Assembly: GCA_963667315.1 (NCBI GenBank)
Contig: OY763325.1
Coordinates: 124,001 to 188,000 of the forward strand
Direction of reading: 5' to 3'
From: DAINPP01 sp963667315
Lineage (GTDB): Bacteria; Thermotogota; Thermotogae; MWEM01
Length of the DNA: 64,000 bases
Shown here: in pieces, positions 1 through 8,785 of the stretch
Position numbering within the stretch: position 1 is the first letter of the stretch
How the letters are laid out: every line of letters begins with the position of its first letter
Notes under the pieces: generated by a model
Told to the model about the DNA's origin: nothing
Seen by the model: only the letters and a program-made list of their open reading frames with translations
Database searches by the model: none
Program-made: the position numbers and the translations under genes

Positions 1-2319
1 TGAAAAATAAGGAATTGCCTTTCCTCTGAGACCATCAGGATATCCTGTGCCATCATATTTTTCATGATGATGAAGGACTATGTTGGCGAAATTTTCCATT
101 CCTACAACTTTGTTGATTAATTCAGCACTTTTAGTCGAATGAGATTGAATCAAGGCATATTCGTCCTCGGTCAGTCTTGTGACTTTATTTAAAACATTCT
201 GAGGAACAAATATCTTACCGATATCATGCATCAGTGATGCAAAATAAATCTGACGTTGTCCTTCTTCATCAACACCGACAGCCTTTGCCAGTTCGGCTGA
301 CCAAATTGCAACCCTTTCAGAGTGTCCCCTTGTATACGCATCATAATATTCTAATGCTTTAACCAGTGTGAGGATAAGATCGGTCTGGAATTTTCCCTCT
401 TCTTTCATATATTTTCTCAAACGATAGAAGATTGAAAGCAGGTTTGAAAAACTCTCCATCTTTTTAAGATCGGAGAAAGAAAAAGTCATATCACCTGAAT
501 TTTCATTAAAGATCTGGATACAGCCCCTGATACTGCCATTCCAAACGATTGGGGTGAAAATTCCGTCCTTAACACTTGCTAATGCATTATCAACCCTTTC
601 CTCTGCAAAGGCATCTACGTTATAAAGACTCAATATCTCTTCCTTTGAGAGAAGCTTTACTTTTTCTGGAATCTTCAATTCATCGGATTTGATGTGCATG
701 CCTTCAAGTGGTTTTTGGGACATCCCTATAGCCGTTAATACGTTATATCTTTCATTTTCCAGCATAATGATTTTACCGGAAGTTGTAGCAGATATCATAT
801 TAAAGACTAGGTCGAGACATTCATCAAGGAATGTCTTTTCATCCGTACTGATCAAAGAAACCTGTCCCATGAGTCTCAGCATCCTTGTTGTCTGGTTCGA
901 AAGTTCTTCCTGCTCTTTGTATAATTTTTCCAGTTCTTTGTTCATTTCCCGTATTTCTTCGTTGTTGGCACTCAGTTCCTCGTTGATGTTTTCGAGCTGA
1001 TCGTTTTTTTGTTCCAGTTCCTTTTCTTGTTCTTTTAAATCAGTAATATCGACGTGTGTACCGACAATTTTCAAAGGATTTCCCTGAGAATCTCTTTTAT
1101 AAACCTTTCCTCTCCCCAATATCCAAAGATAATTTCCTGATTTTGTTCTGATTCTGAATTCTACCTCAAATCCATCACTTTTATTTTCGATTTCCATTTG
1201 AATGATCTTGAATACGATATCGAAATCTTCCTGATGTATAAGTTCTTTCCAGGTTTCAAAAGTACCGGGAAATGCATTTGGTTCATAACCGAGCATCGTG
1301 AAATATCGGTCACTGTAGAAGACTTCATTTGTTCGAAGGTTCCAGTCCCATACACCATCATTTGTGGCATCAAGAGCTCTTTTGTAGAGTTTTAGCTGTT
1401 CTTCCATCTCTTCTTGAATGGCGTTGATCTGTTTTTGAGTTTCAAGCGTGTAATAACCAAATGCAATCTTTTCGACCAGCTGATCCATCAGTTTTTTTGT
1501 TTTTTCACTGAATTGCCACCCCTCATTTAATCGTATACACACACTTCCGTAAACCTTTGAGCCGTATACTACCGTTGAATTATAAGAATTTGTTCTTTCA
1601 TATATGGTATTCCATGGACAATTGGTATGGGTATCGTGTGTATTGAAAGACCCCCCGTCAGTTTTGATAACCTCTTTGAGGCATTTTGTGAATCCCGTCT
1701 GTCGTTCATAAATGTGATTGATCTTGTTTTCGGTATCACGCCAAGTGGCATACTGTGATACATCCTGTTTCTTGAAATCGTGAAAGTATTCAATAAGTAC
1801 CGCAGTAAAGATATTGCTTTCGATCAGTGTTTTTGACAGATCGTCGGAAAACTTTTCCGAATCCGTATTATTTTTAAGGACTCCTTCAACGATCAGATGT
1901 GCATTCAGAATCTGATTTAATTGTTCGGTTTCGATTTGAAGCAAGGATTTTGAAGTAATATCCGTTAAATATAATAAAAAGCCAATCGTTGTATCGTCCT
2001 CATCCTTAAAAGGGGATTTCTCAATCCTCAACCATTTTCTCTTATCGTTTTTATCAAGAAAAGAGATTTCAAAACTTACAGATGAGCCTGTCTTTAATAC
2101 CTTTTCATCGCTTTCACTGAAAATGGTACGCATCTCCGGAAGAATGTGGTCTGTTGTAATGTTGTTCGTTTCGGTATCAATGTCAAAGAGCTTTTTTGCT
2201 GTATTTGACATGAAAACAATTCTGTCGTTTAAGTCTTTGACCACAACGATAACTGATGTGCTTTCAAAATTTTTTATGTTCTTTTTTAAAGTGTTTGTAA
2301 GGGTTTCGGATTTTATCAT
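1..2319 (-). CDS. PAS/GAF/HD-GYP cyclic-di-GMP phosphodiesterase (C-terminus cut by window edge)
   Basis: The reading frame runs open from an ATG at 2319 to the window edge (773 codons, no stop). In order it shows a PAS domain (about residues 15-125), a region resembling a degenerate GAF domain, a second PAS domain near residues 315-430 (it contains DGVWDWNLRT), a charged coiled coil, another GAF-like domain, and then HD-GYP. The HD motif reads LMHDIGK and the GYP signature reads HHHEKYDGTGYP, so the metal ligands and GYP loop are intact. HD-GYP domains hydrolyse c-di-GMP; PAS and GAF domains sense ligands or redox state. No membrane segment is visible in the part seen, so a cytoplasmic sensor is inferred. 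It is divergent from a second HD-GYP gene, and a GGDEF gene lies 0.9 kb away. The protein should end shortly beyond the window. Confidence 0.9.
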   Translation of the reverse strand, partial: MIKSETLTNTLKKNIKNFESTSVIVVVKDLNDRIVFMSNTAKKLFDIDTETNNITTDHILPEMRTIFSESDEKVLKTGSSVSFEISFLDKNDKRKWLRIEKSPFKDEDDTTIGFLLYLTDITSKSLLQIETEQLNQILNAHLIVEGVLKNNTDSEKFSDDLSKTLIESNIFTAVLIEYFHDFKKQDVSQYATWRDTENKINHIYERQTGFTKCLKEVIKTDGGSFNTHDTHTNCPWNTIYERTNSYNSTVVYGSKVYGSVCIRLNEGWQFSEKTKKLMDQLVEKIAFGYYTLETQKQINAIQEEMEEQLKLYKRALDATNDGVWDWNLRTNEVFYSDRYFTMLGYEPNAFPGTFETWKELIHQEDFDIVFKIIQMEIENKSDGFEVEFRIRTKSGNYLWILGRGKVYKRDSQGNPLKIVGTHVDITDLKEQEKELEQKNDQLENINEELSANNEEIREMNKELEKLYKEQEELSNQTTRMLRLMGQVSLISTDEKTFLDECLDLVFNMISATTSGKIIMLENERYNVLTAIGMSQKPLEGMHIKSDELKIPEKVKLLSKEEILSLYNVDAFAEERVDNALASVKDGIFTPIVWNGSIRGCIQIFNENSGDMTFSFSDLKKMESFSNLLSIFYRLRKYMKEEGKFQTDLILTLVKALEYYDAYTRGHSERVAIWSAELAKAVGVDEEGQRQIYFASLMHDIGKIFVPQNVLNKVTRLTEDEYALIQSHSTKSAELINKVVGMENFANIVLHHHEKYDGTGYPDGLRGKAIPYFS

Positions 2320-2368
2320 GATTATCACTCTTTTGTTAAAAAAGTTGTTTAGTGATTAATACAATGGT

Positions 2369-2377
2369 ATTATAGCA
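2369..2377 (-). promoter_or_regulatory. Extended -10 promoter for the PAS/HD-GYP gene
   Basis: On the minus strand TGCTATAAT forms an extended -10 box (TGN followed by TATAAT), 50 bp upstream of the ATG at 2319. No good -35 hexamer is present, as is common for extended -10 promoters. Confidence 0.45.
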
Positions 2378-2478
2378 CAAAGTGATAATCATTTTACGTT
2401 AACTGAACTAAAAACGTAACAACTTTATTTTAACACCATAGTGCAGAAAAGACTTTTCTAATGTTTTATTGATGGGGA

Positions 2479-2487
2479 TGATATAAT
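2479..2487 (+). promoter_or_regulatory. Extended -10 promoter for the HD-GYP gene
   Basis: TGATATAAT is an extended -10 box 34 bp upstream of the ATG at 2522. The -35 region is not recognisable. Confidence 0.45.
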
Positions 2488-2521
2488 CATTCTAACCTGT
2501 AGAAAGAAGAGGTCTTAACGT

Positions 2522-3139
2522 ATGAAAGAATTCCCGGTTAACAACGATTGTGATTTAGTCTATGAGTTTTTTATGAAATTATACATGATGGCAGAAATGA
2601 TCGATATTCAGGCGGAAAAACATATTCAAAAGATCGGATGGCTTTCCGGCAGGCTTTCCGAATTACTGGGGATGTCGGCGGATTTCTGTGCGAATATTGA
2701 ATATGCGGCCCCGCTTCATGATATTGGTAACATTGTCATCTCAGATACTATCTTGAAAAAACCCTACAGGATAACTTATGAAGAAAAGAAGCGGATAGAA
2801 GATCATACGATGGTTGGCTATGACATTTTAAAGGATACGCATTCGGAGATATTACAGATGGCGGCATTGATTGCAAAATATCACCATGAAAGATTTGACG
2901 GAAGTGGCTATCCGGAAGGACTATGTGGAAACCAGATTCCGCTTTCGGCAAGAATTGTAGGGGTAGCCGATAGTCTTGATGCGATCATTAATACGAGACC
3001 ATATAAAACGGGAAAGCCAATTGATGAAGCGCTGGCTGAGATGGAAAGATTGAGTGGAACTTTGTATGATCCTGAAATCATCAAGCTTCTTCCGGAAATG
3101 TCGTCTGAAATCAGAGATCAATACAAAGAAGTCTCCTGA
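2522..3139 (+). CDS. Stand-alone HD-GYP domain phosphodiesterase
   Basis: This 205-residue protein is little more than an HD-GYP domain. The HD motif reads APLHDIGNIVI (about residue 68) and the GYP motif reads HHERFDGSGYPEG (about residue 122), followed by the usual RIVGVADSLDAI helix. The family hydrolyses c-di-GMP to pGpG or GMP. There is no sensory domain, so it presumably acts constitutively or through a partner. An AGAGGT Shine-Dalgarno site supports the ATG start. It lies between a divergent multidomain HD-GYP gene and a convergent GGDEF gene, so the three form a small c-di-GMP cluster. The APLHDIGN reading (Asn where Lys is usual after HDIG) is a minor variant. Activity is inferred from intact motifs. 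Confidence 0.88.
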   Translation: MKEFPVNNDCDLVYEFFMKLYMMAEMIDIQAEKHIQKIGWLSGRLSELLGMSADFCANIEYAAPLHDIGNIVISDTILKKPYRITYEEKKRIEDHTMVGYDILKDTHSEILQMAALIAKYHHERFDGSGYPEGLCGNQIPLSARIVGVADSLDAIINTRPYKTGKPIDEALAEMERLSGTLYDPEIIKLLPEMSSEIRDQYKEVS

Positions 3140-3185
3140 ACGTTTTTAAAGGAGAAAGAGATGAAGAACAACTTCGTTAGACTGA

Positions 3186-4946
3186 TTAATCCATCTTCTT
3201 TTGATGAAAAGAAAAATTAATTTTTTCGTTCTTTGCCTGGTACATTGCCGAGTCTGCATATTTTACGAGGGTTTCGAAATCATGCCCGTCATCGGGGAAA
3301 ACAGAGATTCCGATACTGGCCGAGACAGAAAATTCCTTGTCATTGATTTTGATCGGTCTTTCTATCTTTTCTTTAAATCTTTGAAGGAATTTTTTCAGAT
3401 GAATGTTTTCCATATGTGTCAGAATTAATAAAAATTCATCTCCTCCTATCCTGGATGCCAGATCAACATCACGTACACAGTGTCTTATTCGGGTCCCCGT
3501 TTCGGCGAGGATCCTGTCTCCGAAGTCATGGCCGTATGAATCGTTTATCTCTTTGAATTTATTAAGATCGGCATAGAGGATATACAATTTTTCGCTTTTT
3601 TTTGCAGCAACTTTAAATAATAAATCCGCGTTGTCATAAAGAAATCCCCTGTTTGGCAGTTTTGTCAAAGGATCATAATTTGATTTCTTCTTTAATTCAC
3701 CATTTTTTTTCTCAAGTTCCATTTCGAATAGATTCTTCTGAACCACCGCTGTTACGACAGTACTGAAAATATTTGCGATTTTCAATGATGTGTCGTTGAT
3801 CAAAGGTTTTTTTTCAAAATTATCCAGATTGAAATAGGCAAAAACTTTTCCTTCTATGACGATAGGAATTGAAATCATTTCAAATATATCCTGATTTCTT
3901 GCAGCGGCTCTCAAGATCTGATGCTTTTCATCTTTTAAATAATCTTCATTATAACGCTCTAAATTTTTTACGATAAGAATTTCAGGGTTCTTACTTTTGA
4001 CGATTTCTTCTTCTGTCATGACGACCTTTTTCAAAAGGTTAAAGTCATAGCCGATTGCCGCTTTGAACTTAAAATCTTCTCCATCTTTATACAGAACGCT
4101 TCCGGCCTGAACACCTGGGACAACATCTAATGCCATCTTCAAAATTCGATTATAAGTCCCTTCATCAAGCTTATCTTTTACAATTTCAGTGATCAAGTTG
4201 ATGAAGACATCCTGTAATTTCAACAAATTTTTCTGATTTTCTATTGCCTTTTCTCTTTCGGAAATATCATGGAGAATGACGATTGTTCTATTCTGAAATT
4301 CCACAGATTTGAAATGTACTTCATAATGTGTTTTAGAGTCCTCTTTTAAAAAGACAAATTCGGCATTGTATTCTCCAAGATGCTCTACCGAATCGAGTGC
4401 CTTTAACAGTTTTCGTTTATGTTCATATTGAAAAAAATCAAATATACTGATATCCTGACAATTATTCTCAGTATGGTCAAGGATTTCTTTTGCGATAGGG
4501 TTTATAAATTCAACCTTCCCCTCTTTGTCCAAAAGAAGAATCCCATCCTGAAGGTTATCCGTTAGGGTTTTGTAGATTTCCTGTGCCTTTTTTTTATCGT
4601 CAACGGGTGTAGCGGCCGCCATAATAGAAATCTTGTTGTCTATAACGAGTTTTTTCAAATGCAGATCGATCCAGATCGAAACTCCATCTTTCCTTTTGAG
4701 TTGAATCTCATAATGATCCGATGGCCAATTCCCATTTAATCTTTGCTGCCCACGCTTTTTTACATTTTCTTTGAAATTGTCATCAACTATTTCCCAGAAT
4801 TTCTTCTTGTAAAGTTCTTCTCTCTGAAACCCTGTAAGATTTACAGCTTCATCATTAGCGTATATCCAATTTTCAGAATTGTAAACCATGATTGCAAATG
4901 GTGACAGGTCTGCGTATTTTTTAAATCTATTATCAAGTTCACTCAT
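3186..4946 (-). CDS. PAS-PAS-GAF-GGDEF diguanylate cyclase
   Basis: The 586-residue protein has two PAS domains (about 10-115 and 125-230), a GAF domain (about 245-400), a short linker and a C-terminal GGDEF domain. The active-site loop reads RIGGDEF near residue 500. The sequence RDVD lies five residues before it and fits the RxxD inhibitory site that binds c-di-GMP, so both catalysis and product inhibition look intact. GGDEF domains condense two GTP into c-di-GMP. There is no membrane segment, so cytoplasmic sensing is inferred. AGGAA ahead of the ATG at 4946 supports the start. It is convergent with the HD-GYP gene, 46 bp between stops. Confidence 0.9.
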   Translation of the reverse strand: MSELDNRFKKYADLSPFAIMVYNSENWIYANDEAVNLTGFQREELYKKKFWEIVDDNFKENVKKRGQQRLNGNWPSDHYEIQLKRKDGVSIWIDLHLKKLVIDNKISIMAAATPVDDKKKAQEIYKTLTDNLQDGILLLDKEGKVEFINPIAKEILDHTENNCQDISIFDFFQYEHKRKLLKALDSVEHLGEYNAEFVFLKEDSKTHYEVHFKSVEFQNRTIVILHDISEREKAIENQKNLLKLQDVFINLITEIVKDKLDEGTYNRILKMALDVVPGVQAGSVLYKDGEDFKFKAAIGYDFNLLKKVVMTEEEIVKSKNPEILIVKNLERYNEDYLKDEKHQILRAAARNQDIFEMISIPIVIEGKVFAYFNLDNFEKKPLINDTSLKIANIFSTVVTAVVQKNLFEMELEKKNGELKKKSNYDPLTKLPNRGFLYDNADLLFKVAAKKSEKLYILYADLNKFKEINDSYGHDFGDRILAETGTRIRHCVRDVDLASRIGGDEFLLILTHMENIHLKKFLQRFKEKIERPIKINDKEFSVSASIGISVFPDDGHDFETLVKYADSAMYQAKNEKINFSFHQKKMD

Positions 4947-5037
4947 GACTTATTATTCCTTTCAATTGAGTATGTCTTAATCAATCATAATTATATCATT
5001 AATTTGTTCAATCTAAAAAAAATCTATGGAAGAAGGT

Positions 5038-5066
5038 TTGGTAAATTTCTCAAAAACTGGTATAAT
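5038..5066 (+). promoter_or_regulatory. Sigma-70 promoter of the murQ operon
   Basis: A -35 box TTGGTA and a perfect -10 box TATAAT are separated by 17 bp. The predicted transcription start is about 100 bp upstream of the murQ start codon. Confidence 0.65.
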
Positions 5067-5174
5067 GTTATTACATTTACAGGTGTTGTATCTTATAAAT
5101 ATTAAAGATATGATTATACCTTTGCACTGTTTAGCAAGTTAATTTGAAAACACTATAAAAAGGGAGTGGGTATT

Positions 5175-6068
5175 TTGAAGCATCTAGATACCGAAAGGGG
5201 TAATCCGAAAACGGTAAACATTGATTCTTTGCCTGTCAGAAACATATTGAAAATTATGAATGAGGAAGATGCAACCGTATCGCTTTGTATAAGAGAAGCG
5301 CTTCCATCCATTGAAAGAGTTGTTGAAAAATGTATTGACAGTTATAAAAAAGGGGGAAGGATAATCTATCTTGGTGCCGGAACAAGTGGCAGACTGGCTA
5401 TTGTTGATGCAGTAGAAACTGTTCCCACTTTCAATGCAGCTCCGGGGAGATTCAGTTATATCATGGCCGGAGGGAAAGAAGCTGTTTACAGAAGTCTTGA
5501 GGCGGTTGAAGATGATCCAGATGAAGCGGAAAGAGAATTGAAAAAACTTGACGTGAATGCGAATGACATCGTTATCGGTTTGACTGCGAGTGGCAGAACC
5601 CCGTTTGTGAAAGGGGCTTTGATTTATGCTGCCAAAGCGGGTGCCCAGACAGCATTAATTGCAAATGTGGAGAATCCCGAACTTGCTGAATATGCAGAAG
5701 AAGTGATTAAAATTGTGTCCGGACCGGAAGTCATTACCGGATCAACAAGACTGAAAGCGGGAACATCTCAAAAGATGGTTTTGAATATGATCAGTACAGC
5801 GACAATGATAAAACAGGGGAAAGTGTACGGTAATCATATGGTAGACGTTCTCACGTTAAACGAAAAACTGAAGATAAGGGCAACGAATATGGTGAGTGAG
5901 ATAACCGGAGCGGATCCGGAAATTTCAAGAAGAATTCTTGAAGAATGTGACTGGAAAGCAAAAACTGCTATTGTACAGCTCTTGCTTGAAATCAAAAAGG
6001 AAGATGCTCAGAAGCTCCTTGATAGACATGACGGATTTATAAGAAAAGCGGTAAAAGGGGTAGAATAA
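5175..6068 (+). CDS. murQ: N-acetylmuramic acid 6-phosphate etherase MurQ
   Basis: MurQ cleaves the lactyl ether of MurNAc-6-phosphate to give GlcNAc-6-phosphate and D-lactate, a cytoplasmic step of peptidoglycan recycling. The 297-residue protein has the family length and the SIS-domain signature AGTSGRLAIVDAVETVPTF, followed by GLTASGRTPFV and GSTRLKAGTSQKMVLN. The TTG at 5175 is preferred because AGGGAG lies 8 nt upstream; a GTG at 5166 in the same frame sits on that Shine-Dalgarno site. The next gene, two bases downstream, is a BadF-type sugar kinase, which fits a route in which MurNAc is phosphorylated by the kinase and then cleaved. The D-lactate produced could feed the downstream FAD-dependent dehydrogenase unit; that link is inference. 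Confidence 0.93.
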   Translation: MKHLDTERGNPKTVNIDSLPVRNILKIMNEEDATVSLCIREALPSIERVVEKCIDSYKKGGRIIYLGAGTSGRLAIVDAVETVPTFNAAPGRFSYIMAGGKEAVYRSLEAVEDDPDEAERELKKLDVNANDIVIGLTASGRTPFVKGALIYAAKAGAQTALIANVENPELAEYAEEVIKIVSGPEVITGSTRLKAGTSQKMVLNMISTATMIKQGKVYGNHMVDVLTLNEKLKIRATNMVSEITGADPEISRRILEECDWKAKTAIVQLLLEIKKEDAQKLLDRHDGFIRKAVKGVE

Positions 6069-6070
6069 TC

Positions 6071-6973
6071 ATGAGTTATTTTCTCGGGATAGATGGTGGC
6101 GGCAGTACAATAAGAGCTGCACTTGTTGATGAAAACCATGCCCTGATAGAACATGTGAAAATAAATGAAAATGTCAATCCCACATCCCGTGGATTTGAAT
6201 CTGCTGTTCACCAATTTCAAGCATTACAGAAGAGATTGTCACAATACAGCTCTGAAATTAAGAGTGTGTTTGTCAGTCTTGCCGGTGCTGCTACTGTTCA
6301 ACAGATTGCTTTTCTGCAAGAGCGTTTGTCTTTTCTGTTTGATGGTGCAAACCAGATAAAGATTCTGCCGGATGCCTACGGTGCATTGGTTGCAAATCTT
6401 AAAGAAGAAGCGGGAATGCTTATTATCTGTGGGACAGGTTCTGTTGTAGTTGGAAAGGAAAAGGGATTCTTTTTCGATTTTGGAAATAAAAATTTCTATC
6501 GAGCAGGTGGGTGGGGATATCTGCTTGGTGATGAAGGAAGCGGTTTCTGGGTTGTAAAAAAAGTGTTTCAGGAATATTTAAAATACGCAGATGGGATTGG
6601 GACTTATGATCCCTGTTTCGAGGTCTTTGAAAAAAGATTGTCAAAGATCCCCAGAGAAGCTATTGTTTCCTTTTATGATCCTGCCAAAAGGCATGAAGTT
6701 GCTTCTCTTTCGAAGGAACTTCTGAGCTGGGATAATATTTTAATCTGGGATATTGTCAGAGACGGTGCCTGGGAATTTTATAAAAAAGTTCGCTCGTTAA
6801 ACAAAAGAATTGAATCCCCTGTAACCAAACTTGTCTATATGGGCGGGATGTTTGAAAGTGAGAAATACCGAAATCTTTTCATTAACTTTAATGAAAATAA
6901 TTTTACCTTGGAAAAAGGGGCAGAAAAACTTGAAACTGAGCTGGCTAATATTGCAGCGGATTATCTGGTTTAA
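6071..6973 (+). CDS. BadF/BadG/BcrA-type amino-sugar kinase (MurK-like)
   Basis: The 300-residue protein opens with FLGIDGGGSTIRAAL, the phosphate-1 loop of the ASKHA (actin-like) kinases. Further on it has CGTGSVVVG and the family signature GGWGYLLGDEGSGFW near residue 148, as in N-acetylglucosamine kinases and in the MurNAc/GlcNAc kinase MurK of clostridia. It starts two bases after the murQ stop, so translation is probably coupled. The inferred role is ATP-dependent phosphorylation of MurNAc and/or GlcNAc imported or salvaged from wall peptides, supplying MurQ. BadF-family activators of 2-hydroxyacyl-CoA dehydratases look similar, but those carry an iron-sulfur cysteine pair not seen here. 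Substrate identity is not decided by sequence. Confidence 0.8.
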   Translation: MSYFLGIDGGGSTIRAALVDENHALIEHVKINENVNPTSRGFESAVHQFQALQKRLSQYSSEIKSVFVSLAGAATVQQIAFLQERLSFLFDGANQIKILPDAYGALVANLKEEAGMLIICGTGSVVVGKEKGFFFDFGNKNFYRAGGWGYLLGDEGSGFWVVKKVFQEYLKYADGIGTYDPCFEVFEKRLSKIPREAIVSFYDPAKRHEVASLSKELLSWDNILIWDIVRDGAWEFYKKVRSLNKRIESPVTKLVYMGGMFESEKYRNLFINFNENNFTLEKGAEKLETELANIAADYLV

Positions 6974-6999
6974 TTTAATAATTTACAGGAGTGGAATAT

Positions 7000-7791
7000 A
7001 TGAATATTGCCGTTTTAATAAAACAGGTGCCGGATACGGACAACGTAAAGCTTGATCCGGAAACCGGGACCATGATAAGAGAGGGTTCCGGGACCATTAT
7101 CAACCCGCTTGATTTGAATGCACTTGAAGCAGCTGTAAGGATAAAAAAACAGTTTGGTGATGACTGTAAGATCACAACGATATCAATGGGGCCTCCGGGA
7201 GCGGAGTATGCGCTTCGTGAATCAATGGCGCTTGGTGCAGATGAGTCCTGTTTGTTAACAGATAGGAAATTTGCCGGTGCAGATAGTTGGGCAACCTCAA
7301 AAGTCATCAGTGAAGGGATAAAAAAAGCCGGGGATTTTGATTTGATCCTTGCGGGAGAAAAAGCAACCGACGGAGAAACCGGACAGGTGGGACCGGAAGT
7401 AGCGGCTATGATGAATATTCCGTGCTCAACGTATATCAGCGGAATAGAACTTGAAGAGGAGAGTGTTGTTGTTACACGTTCTCTTGAGGATGGCTACGAA
7501 AAACAGCGTATAAAATTCCCTTGCCTTCTGACGGTTCTCAGTGCATTAAACAACCCGTCAATGCCTACTCTCAAAGGAAAAATGATGTCCAGAAGGGCAA
7601 ATGTTTCAAGAATCACGGCTGCTGATCTTAAAATCAAGCCGGAAGAACTTGGTTTAAAAGGATCACCAACGAGGGTTGTAAAAGTCAGCACACCGAAAAA
7701 AACCAGAAGCACGAAAATGTTCAAGGGTTCGAAGATACAGGAAGGGATTCAGCAACTCTTTGATGAGATAAAGGGGGAACAGATCATATGA
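7000..7791 (+). CDS. etfB: Electron transfer flavoprotein beta subunit
   Basis: The 263-residue protein begins MNIAVLIKQVPDTDNVKLDP and contains GAEYALRESMALGADE and LAGEKATDGETGQVGPE, typical of EtfB. EtfB binds AMP or, in bifurcating forms, a second FAD, and forms a heterodimer with EtfA. An in-frame GTG lies at 6991, but AGGAG at 6987-6991 is 8 nt from the ATG at 7000, which is therefore chosen. It is followed with a 4-base overlap by etfA and then by a GlcD-type dehydrogenase, so the three are one operon. The sugar kinase upstream ends 26 bp before the start, so read-through from the murQ promoter is possible. Confidence 0.93.
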   Translation: MNIAVLIKQVPDTDNVKLDPETGTMIREGSGTIINPLDLNALEAAVRIKKQFGDDCKITTISMGPPGAEYALRESMALGADESCLLTDRKFAGADSWATSKVISEGIKKAGDFDLILAGEKATDGETGQVGPEVAAMMNIPCSTYISGIELEEESVVVTRSLEDGYEKQRIKFPCLLTVLSALNNPSMPTLKGKMMSRRANVSRITAADLKIKPEELGLKGSPTRVVKVSTPKKTRSTKMFKGSKIQEGIQQLFDEIKGEQII

Positions 7792-8780
7792 AAAATGCGG
7801 TATTAGTTTATGCAGAGGTCAGATACGGACGCGTTCACCCCGTCAGTTATGAGTTAACAGGAAAGGCGAGACAGCTTGCCGACAAACTTAACACAACCGT
7901 CTCAGCTGTTGTCTTCTATGATGAGCTTCAAAGCCCGTTAGAAGATTTTTTTGCTTCCGGAGCCGACGAAGTTATCTTTGTGAAAGATGATAGTTTTCAT
8001 CACTTTAATCAGGAAATACATACAAATGTTCTCAGTGCTATTATAAAAACAGAAGAACCACAAATAGTCTTAGCCGGAGCAACATCAAGCGGAAGAACTG
8101 TCCTGCCTGCAGTTGCGGGGAAGGTAAACACAGGACTCACAGCGGATTGTACGGGTCTGGATATCGAAGAGGGAACGGGGTTGCTCCTACAGACAAGACC
8201 GGCTATCGGTGGAAACATCATGGCAACTATCAAGACACCAAATCACAGACCGCAAATGGCAACCGTCAGACCAAAAACATTTGAAGTCCCTGAAAAGTTG
8301 GAAAAAACGGGTGAGATCAGAGAATTTATTCTGAACGATGAACTCAGGGTGACAAGAGTTGAAGTGCTCGGATTCGAACCACTTGATGGGGCAAACGAAA
8401 ATATACAAGAACAGGAAGTTCTTATAGCCGGTGGTAAAGGTTTGAAGAGAAAAGAAGGATTTGAACTTCTTGGAAAACTTGCGAAATTACTTAATGGCGG
8501 TGTAGGGGCGAGCAGACCGCCGATTGAAGCAAAATGGATTGAATATCCGCATCAGGTTGGACTTAGCGGTAAAGTAGTGTCTCCGAGACTTTATTTTGCA
8601 GTGGGGATTTCCGGTGCTGTTCAGCATATTGCCGGTATGGAAACTGCAGATATCATTGTTGCCGTCAACAAGGATGGAGATGCTCCGATATTCCAGATTG
8701 CAGATTATGCGTTCTGTGGAGATCTCTATGATATCGTACCGATGATGATCGAACAGTTTGAAAAGGGACTTAAAGGGTGA
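7788..8780 (+). CDS. etfA: Electron transfer flavoprotein alpha subunit
   Basis: The 330-residue protein has an N-terminal nucleotide-binding-like half and the C-terminal FAD-binding half with GLSGKVVSPRLYFAVGISGA and VAVNKDGDAPIFQIADYAFCGD, the EtfA signature. It would form the FAD-carrying partner of EtfB. It starts inside the etfB stop (ATGA overlap), indicating translational coupling. It lacks the N-terminal ferredoxin-like cysteine domain that I recall in the EtfA homologue of the Acetobacterium bifurcating lactate dehydrogenase, so bifurcation is not assured. Electrons from the dehydrogenase encoded next would be passed to this flavoprotein. Confidence 0.93.
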   Translation: MKNAVLVYAEVRYGRVHPVSYELTGKARQLADKLNTTVSAVVFYDELQSPLEDFFASGADEVIFVKDDSFHHFNQEIHTNVLSAIIKTEEPQIVLAGATSSGRTVLPAVAGKVNTGLTADCTGLDIEEGTGLLLQTRPAIGGNIMATIKTPNHRPQMATVRPKTFEVPEKLEKTGEIREFILNDELRVTRVEVLGFEPLDGANENIQEQEVLIAGGKGLKRKEGFELLGKLAKLLNGGVGASRPPIEAKWIEYPHQVGLSGKVVSPRLYFAVGISGAVQHIAGMETADIIVAVNKDGDAPIFQIADYAFCGDLYDIVPMMIEQFEKGLKG

Positions 8781-8785
8781 TGGGT